Positions 63,646 through 64,000 of a DNA stretch of 64,000 nucleotides are shown here, piece by piece. The position numbers and the translations under genes are program-made. The stretch spans positions 496,001-560,000 of the forward strand of contig CAVWHY010000001.1 of NCBI GenBank assembly GCA_963754955.1. Reading direction: 5' to 3'. The DNA comes from CAVQJU01 sp963754955 (lineage in GTDB: Bacteria > Acidobacteriota > Vicinamibacteria > Vicinamibacterales > CAVVIG01). Each line of letters starts with the position of its first letter. Positions within the stretch are counted from its first letter, which is position 1. The notes under the pieces were generated by a model, which did not search any database, was not told the DNA's origin, and was given only the letters and a program-made list of their open reading frames with translations.

Positions 63646-64000
63646 CTAGACGACGGGTCCTTCCGCCAGGAGGGCCGCGATTCGCTCACGGACGCGTCCG
63701 ATCAGCTGGTCGCGGTCGTTGAGGTCGACGTCGGCGGTCTCGATCGGCGGACCGACGCGGATGCTGATCGTGACGGGACGGATGATGGCGCTGCCTCGCT
63801 GCATCGCCGCGCGGCCGCCCGAAATCGCGACCGGGACAATCGGCGCGCCGCGCCTTGATCGCCATCACGAAGCCGCCCTTCTTGAACGGCAGCATCTCGC
63901 CCGTCCGGCTCCGCGTGCCTTCCGGGAAGATCAGGAACGAGCTGCCCGCGCGAATCGACGCCGCGCCCTTCTCGATCGACCGCATCGCCGATTCCTTGTT
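63646..64000 (-). CDS. 1-acyl-sn-glycerol-3-phosphate acyltransferase (PlsC-type), partial
   Basis: The C-terminal part only; the gene continues beyond base 64000. Motif III of the family, SFLIFPEGTRSRTGEM, is followed by PFKKGGFVMAIKA, with GAPIVPVAISGG restored after one base is removed near 63850. The upstream NHx4D catalytic motif would lie outside the window. Makes phosphatidic acid for membrane lipids. Confidence 0.85.

Overview
The window is a high-GC bacterial chromosome segment. The gene content suggests Acidobacteriota, probably class Vicinamibacteria: a VWFA-related secreted protein typical of that phylum, a MoxR/DUF58/BatA/DUF4175/DUF4159 cluster, YacG, several outer-membrane beta-barrels, and an ECF sigma/anti-sigma/HEAT-repeat cluster. 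This is inference from gene families, since no rRNA or tRNA gene is visible. Many conserved genes change reading frame in mid-gene. Almost every case examined base by base is repaired by removing one base, so these look like uncorrected single-base insertions in the assembly, not biological decay. Such genes are annotated here as one CDS over their full span.

Layout. 0.1-3.2 kb: phosphate signalling (pstB, phoU), yacG, citrate synthase. 3.4-6.5 kb: ECF sigma factor, zinc-finger anti-sigma factor, two HEAT-repeat secreted proteins. 6.5-13.1 kb, minus strand: two small membrane proteins, a metal (Zn/Mn-type) ABC permease and binding protein, an outer-membrane porin-like barrel, a small His/Cys-rich membrane protein, a second small barrel and a subtilisin-like protease. 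13.2-15.2 kb: leuC and leuD. 15.3-20.5 kb: HbpS/GlcG-type protein, a double M16 peptidase, and a B12-binding radical SAM protein converging on it. 20.7-23.5 kb: LysR regulator divergent from a short LeuA-type synthase, then a rhomboid protease. 23.6-38.2 kb, minus strand: a large cluster read as TPR/gluzincin protein, DUF4159, MoxR ATPase, DUF58, BatA-type VWA protein, DUF4175 coiled-coil protein, VWA/glutamine-amidotransferase-like protein, a C13/caspase-like protein lacking its cysteine, and a methyltransferase. 38.3-43.6 kb: mannosyltransferase-like membrane protein and a ketosynthase / FAD oxidoreductase / two ICMT-type methyltransferase locus. 44.0-49.9 kb: lon, a secreted cupredoxin-like protein, an HD-GYP sensor and a porin, tightly packed. 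50.1-53.2 kb: glycosyltransferase-like protein, methyltransferase, metallophosphoesterase, solitary nuoI. 53.3-56.0 kb: LytS/LytTR two-component pair and signal peptidase I. 56.1-58.2 kb, minus: rex, moaC, glutaminyl cyclase. 58.2-64 kb: OPT transporter, secreted Ig-like protein, VWFA-related protein, and a partial PlsC-type acyltransferase.

The most striking non-coding feature is the intergenic DNA. Most spacers of more than about 25 bases hold one of two repeat types. The first is a palindromic REP-like element built on GGCCTGAAGGCC or CCGGCTTCAGCCGG, often flanked by GTAGC/GCTAC. The second is an array of a short degenerate word (for example AGTCATCT, CACGAAG, GGGCAAA, CAGTCGG, CCTTTGAAGCCGTGACC), usually running one way on the left and reverse-complemented on the right, so the spacer could fold into a long imperfect hairpin. 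The word differs at almost every site but the architecture is shared. Several arrays reach into start codons, stop codons or terminal codons of neighbouring genes.
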